33,051 bases of DNA from contig BQJN01000051.1 in the NCBI GenBank assembly GCA_021604725.1, positions 1 to 33,051 of the forward strand. Direction: 5' to 3'. Below are positions 32,501 to 33,051 of this stretch, one piece after another (position 1 is the first letter of the stretch; every line of letters starts with the position of its first letter). The DNA is from Lysobacteraceae bacterium (lineage in GTDB: Bacteria; Pseudomonadota; Gammaproteobacteria; Xanthomonadales; BQJN01). Both the position numbers and the translations under genes were made by a program. A model generated the notes under the pieces. The model saw only the letters and a list, made by a program, of their open reading frames with translations. It was not told the origin of the DNA and did no database searches.

Positions 32501-32775
32501 ATCTGGCGCTGGATGGCGATCGCACCATCGCCCGTCGATACGAAGCGACCCCGATGTCGATCAACAACCGCCTCGGCGCCATCATCTTTGGCCACTGGGG
32601 TACGCAAGCCGAAGTGCCTCAAACGTTCCGTGATTCGCTGGCCATCGCCGAAAGCCAGTTCGCCGACGTCATGAGCAAACTCACGGCAGTCGAAGCCAGC
32701 CTAAGCGGCCTGGAAAGCCAACTGGCCGAGCTCGGCGCCCCCTGGACGCCAGGGCGCATGCCGGTTTACCGCTAG
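29533..32775 (+). CDS. Secreted multi-Asp-box (BNR/sortilin-like) beta-propeller protein
   Basis: A 1080-aa protein with a signal peptide (1-20, cut near TLA/ADHP). Residues about 25-735 hold eleven Asp-box motifs of the S/T-x-D-x-G-x-S/T-W type, for example KTTDRGIGW, KSTDGGKSW, KTTDGGKTW, RSDDRGNSW and SVNGGQNW, so it should fold as one or two beta-propellers like VPS10/sortilin or xyloglucanase-type proteins. The remaining 345 residues include a charged helix (REAEKEKAEKGED), an Ig-like part (GFHRTAWDLRYPAPDP) and a helical end. Proteins of this architecture are usually annotated as glycosyl hydrolases, but I see no catalytic residues that prove it. GGGAG seven bases before the ATG supports the start. 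It is flanked by repeat blocks on both sides. Confidence 0.85.
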   Translation: MTVRSIAALLALIVSFTTLAADHPLSGIGLRNIGPALASGRIADFAIHPDKPQIMYVATASGGVWKTTDRGIGWTPIFDGENSFATGYVAIDPHDTNTVWVGTGENNAQRSVAYGDGVYKSTDGGKSWTNMGLKDSGHISMIRFHPTERNVVWVAAQGPLWNSGGDRGLYKSTDGGETWETILTIDEDTGINEFVVDPANPDTIVASSWQRRRHVWTLISGGPGGGIHKTTDGGKTWRKLSSGLPGGDVGRIGLASAPSAPHIIYAIVEADSSNRGTYRTTDFGESWEKRSSYVASSPQYYNELIVDPHNPDRVYSMSTFAAVSEDGGQSFNNLSIRNRHVDDHALWIDPANTDHLIIGGDGGIYESWDQGQSWRHFDNLPIVQFYRGTPDNDLPFYNVCAGTQDNHTPCGPSQNRYTDGITNADWWIAQFGDGFKPQFDPNDPTIVYAQYQYGGLVRFDRDTGERLYIVPHAGADENADRWNWNSPLIVSPHSPTRLYYGSQRLWRSDDRGNSWQTVSDDLSRQLDRNQLEVMGRVWGVDTIAKNASTSMYGSLIALAESPLVEGLLYVGTDDGLIRVSENGGDSWSRVDKFRGVPERSLVEDIIASEHDPDVAYAVFDNHKQGDYKPYVYMTSDRGRSWTNITGDLPERGTAHTLAQDHVDPNLLFVGTEFGVFFSVNGGQNWTEFSGLPTIAVRDLEIQRREGDLVVVTFGRGVYIVDDYSPLRTSVDDLNDNEATVFEVKDTWLFVPDDRRGWGPKGDYGDDRYSAANPAFGATVSYYLRDGFQSLADQRREAEKEKAEKGEDTPYPSWDALRAEDTELAPSVWLEVTDSEGNVVRRVEGNTGKGFHRTAWDLRYPAPDPVDLSPPPASPAPWQSPSVGPMVVPGEYRVQLMARVRDEVKTLGEPQMFLVKPMFDGDMMAKDRRALLAFQNETARLYRAVTSADSKLSEIDDRIAHLRAAITDTPSATADHARTLRGIELQAGEIHLALDGDRTIARRYEATPMSINNRLGAIIFGHWGTQAEVPQTFRDSLAIAESQFADVMSKLTAVEASLSGLESQLAELGAPWTPGRMPVYR

Positions 32776-32783
32776 AGCCCTGA

Positions 32784-32813
32784 AGGCGCGCCGCCTTTCT
32801 CGGTGGCGCGCCT
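32784..32813 (+). terminator. Strong hairpin after the Asp-box gene
   Basis: A 12-bp stem (AGGCGCGCCGCC / GGTGGCGCGCCT, one G-U pair) with a 6-nt loop lies 8 bp after the stop. There is no T tract, so termination efficiency is uncertain. Confidence 0.6.
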
Positions 32814-32842
32814 CGTTCGAAAACCGTTGCCCATCCAACCGT

Positions 32843-33051
32843 GCTAAGTAGATGTCTCGCGAAGTCGCGAAGAACGCAAAGGGTGCACGCTACACGCGTG
32901 CCTTAGGAAGATAGGAACCGCCGAGATAAGGAGATCAATGAGGTCGCTATTTGCGGCTGAAGAAAGAACGCTGACGCTGGAAGAGGTCTCTCGCGAAGTC
33001 GCGAAGAACGCAAAGGGTGCACGCTAACGCGTGCTTTGGGACTTGGCTAGT
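32843..33051 (+). repeat. CGCGAAG/CCGCCGAGA module, copies 2 and 3 (tandem)
   Basis: TCTCGCGAAGTCGCGAAGAA followed by CGCAAAGGGTGCACGCT starts at 32855 and again at 32989, a 134-bp period; the second copy runs off the window. TGCTAAGTAGATG before the first copy matches TGCTATGTAGATG at 19069, and GGAACCGCCGAGA with AGATCAATGAGGTCGC follows as in copy 1. No gene is visible. Confidence 0.75.

Overview
This looks like a chromosomal segment of a gammaproteobacterium, most likely of the Lysobacterales (Xanthomonadales) type. That placement is an inference from gene content: a CGFS glutaredoxin fused to an A-type-like and a rhodanese domain, a cca / VanZ / MidA / pteridine-reductase neighbourhood, and a ubiE-ubiJ-ubiB operon. 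No rRNA or other phylogenetic marker is present. The sequence is moderately GC-rich and mostly densely packed, with many 4-44 bp gene overlaps. I see no tRNA, rRNA, CRISPR array, transposase, integrase or phage gene.

Layout. 1-2.9 kb: divergent, Fur-box-controlled iron genes (bfd-type ferredoxin and a FecA-like TonB-dependent receptor). 2.9-4.1 kb: a 203 bp inverted-repeat-bounded element containing a 41-codon frame, a 31-codon leader frame, and a sulfotransferase-family protein. 4.1-6.3 kb: fluoride channel CrcB, an RDD membrane protein, the glutaredoxin fusion and a small lipoprotein. 6.4-10.0 kb: an FHA-GGDEF diguanylate cyclase converging on a two-gene MBOAT/SGNH O-acyltransferase operon. 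10.2-13.8 kb: cca, VanZ, MidA-type methyltransferase and PTR1-type pteridine reductase. 14.2-18.9 kb: pspA-pspC, free-methionine-sulfoxide reductase, a DUF938 methyltransferase, a nitrilase, a secreted protein with three internal repeats and a small membrane protein. 20-27.4 kb, all minus strand: egtB-ubiE-ubiJ-ubiB, then a 132-aa protein, gpmI and envC. 27.5-28.2 kb: a class I methyltransferase. 29.5-32.8 kb: a 1080-aa secreted Asp-box propeller protein.

Three gene-free blocks (18.9-20.0, 28.2-29.5 and 32.8-33.05 kb) are built from the same families of interspersed repeats: a palindrome of the type ATTCCGG(A/G)-TCAAG-(T/C)CCGGAAT, a longer module rich in CGCGAAG and CCGCCGAGA, pyrimidine-rich tandem repeats, and recent-looking direct duplications of about 180-260 bp period. 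They are the most plastic part of the window.

How the genes work together. Most encode housekeeping functions: ubiquinone synthesis, glycolysis, tRNA CCA addition, septal murein hydrolase activation, and envelope or oxidative stress repair. The least understood parts are the inverted-repeat element before the sulfotransferase, the triple-repeat secreted protein, the orphan acyltransferase pair, the three-domain glutaredoxin and the repeat blocks. I do not see a clearly new multi-gene defence or biosynthetic system.
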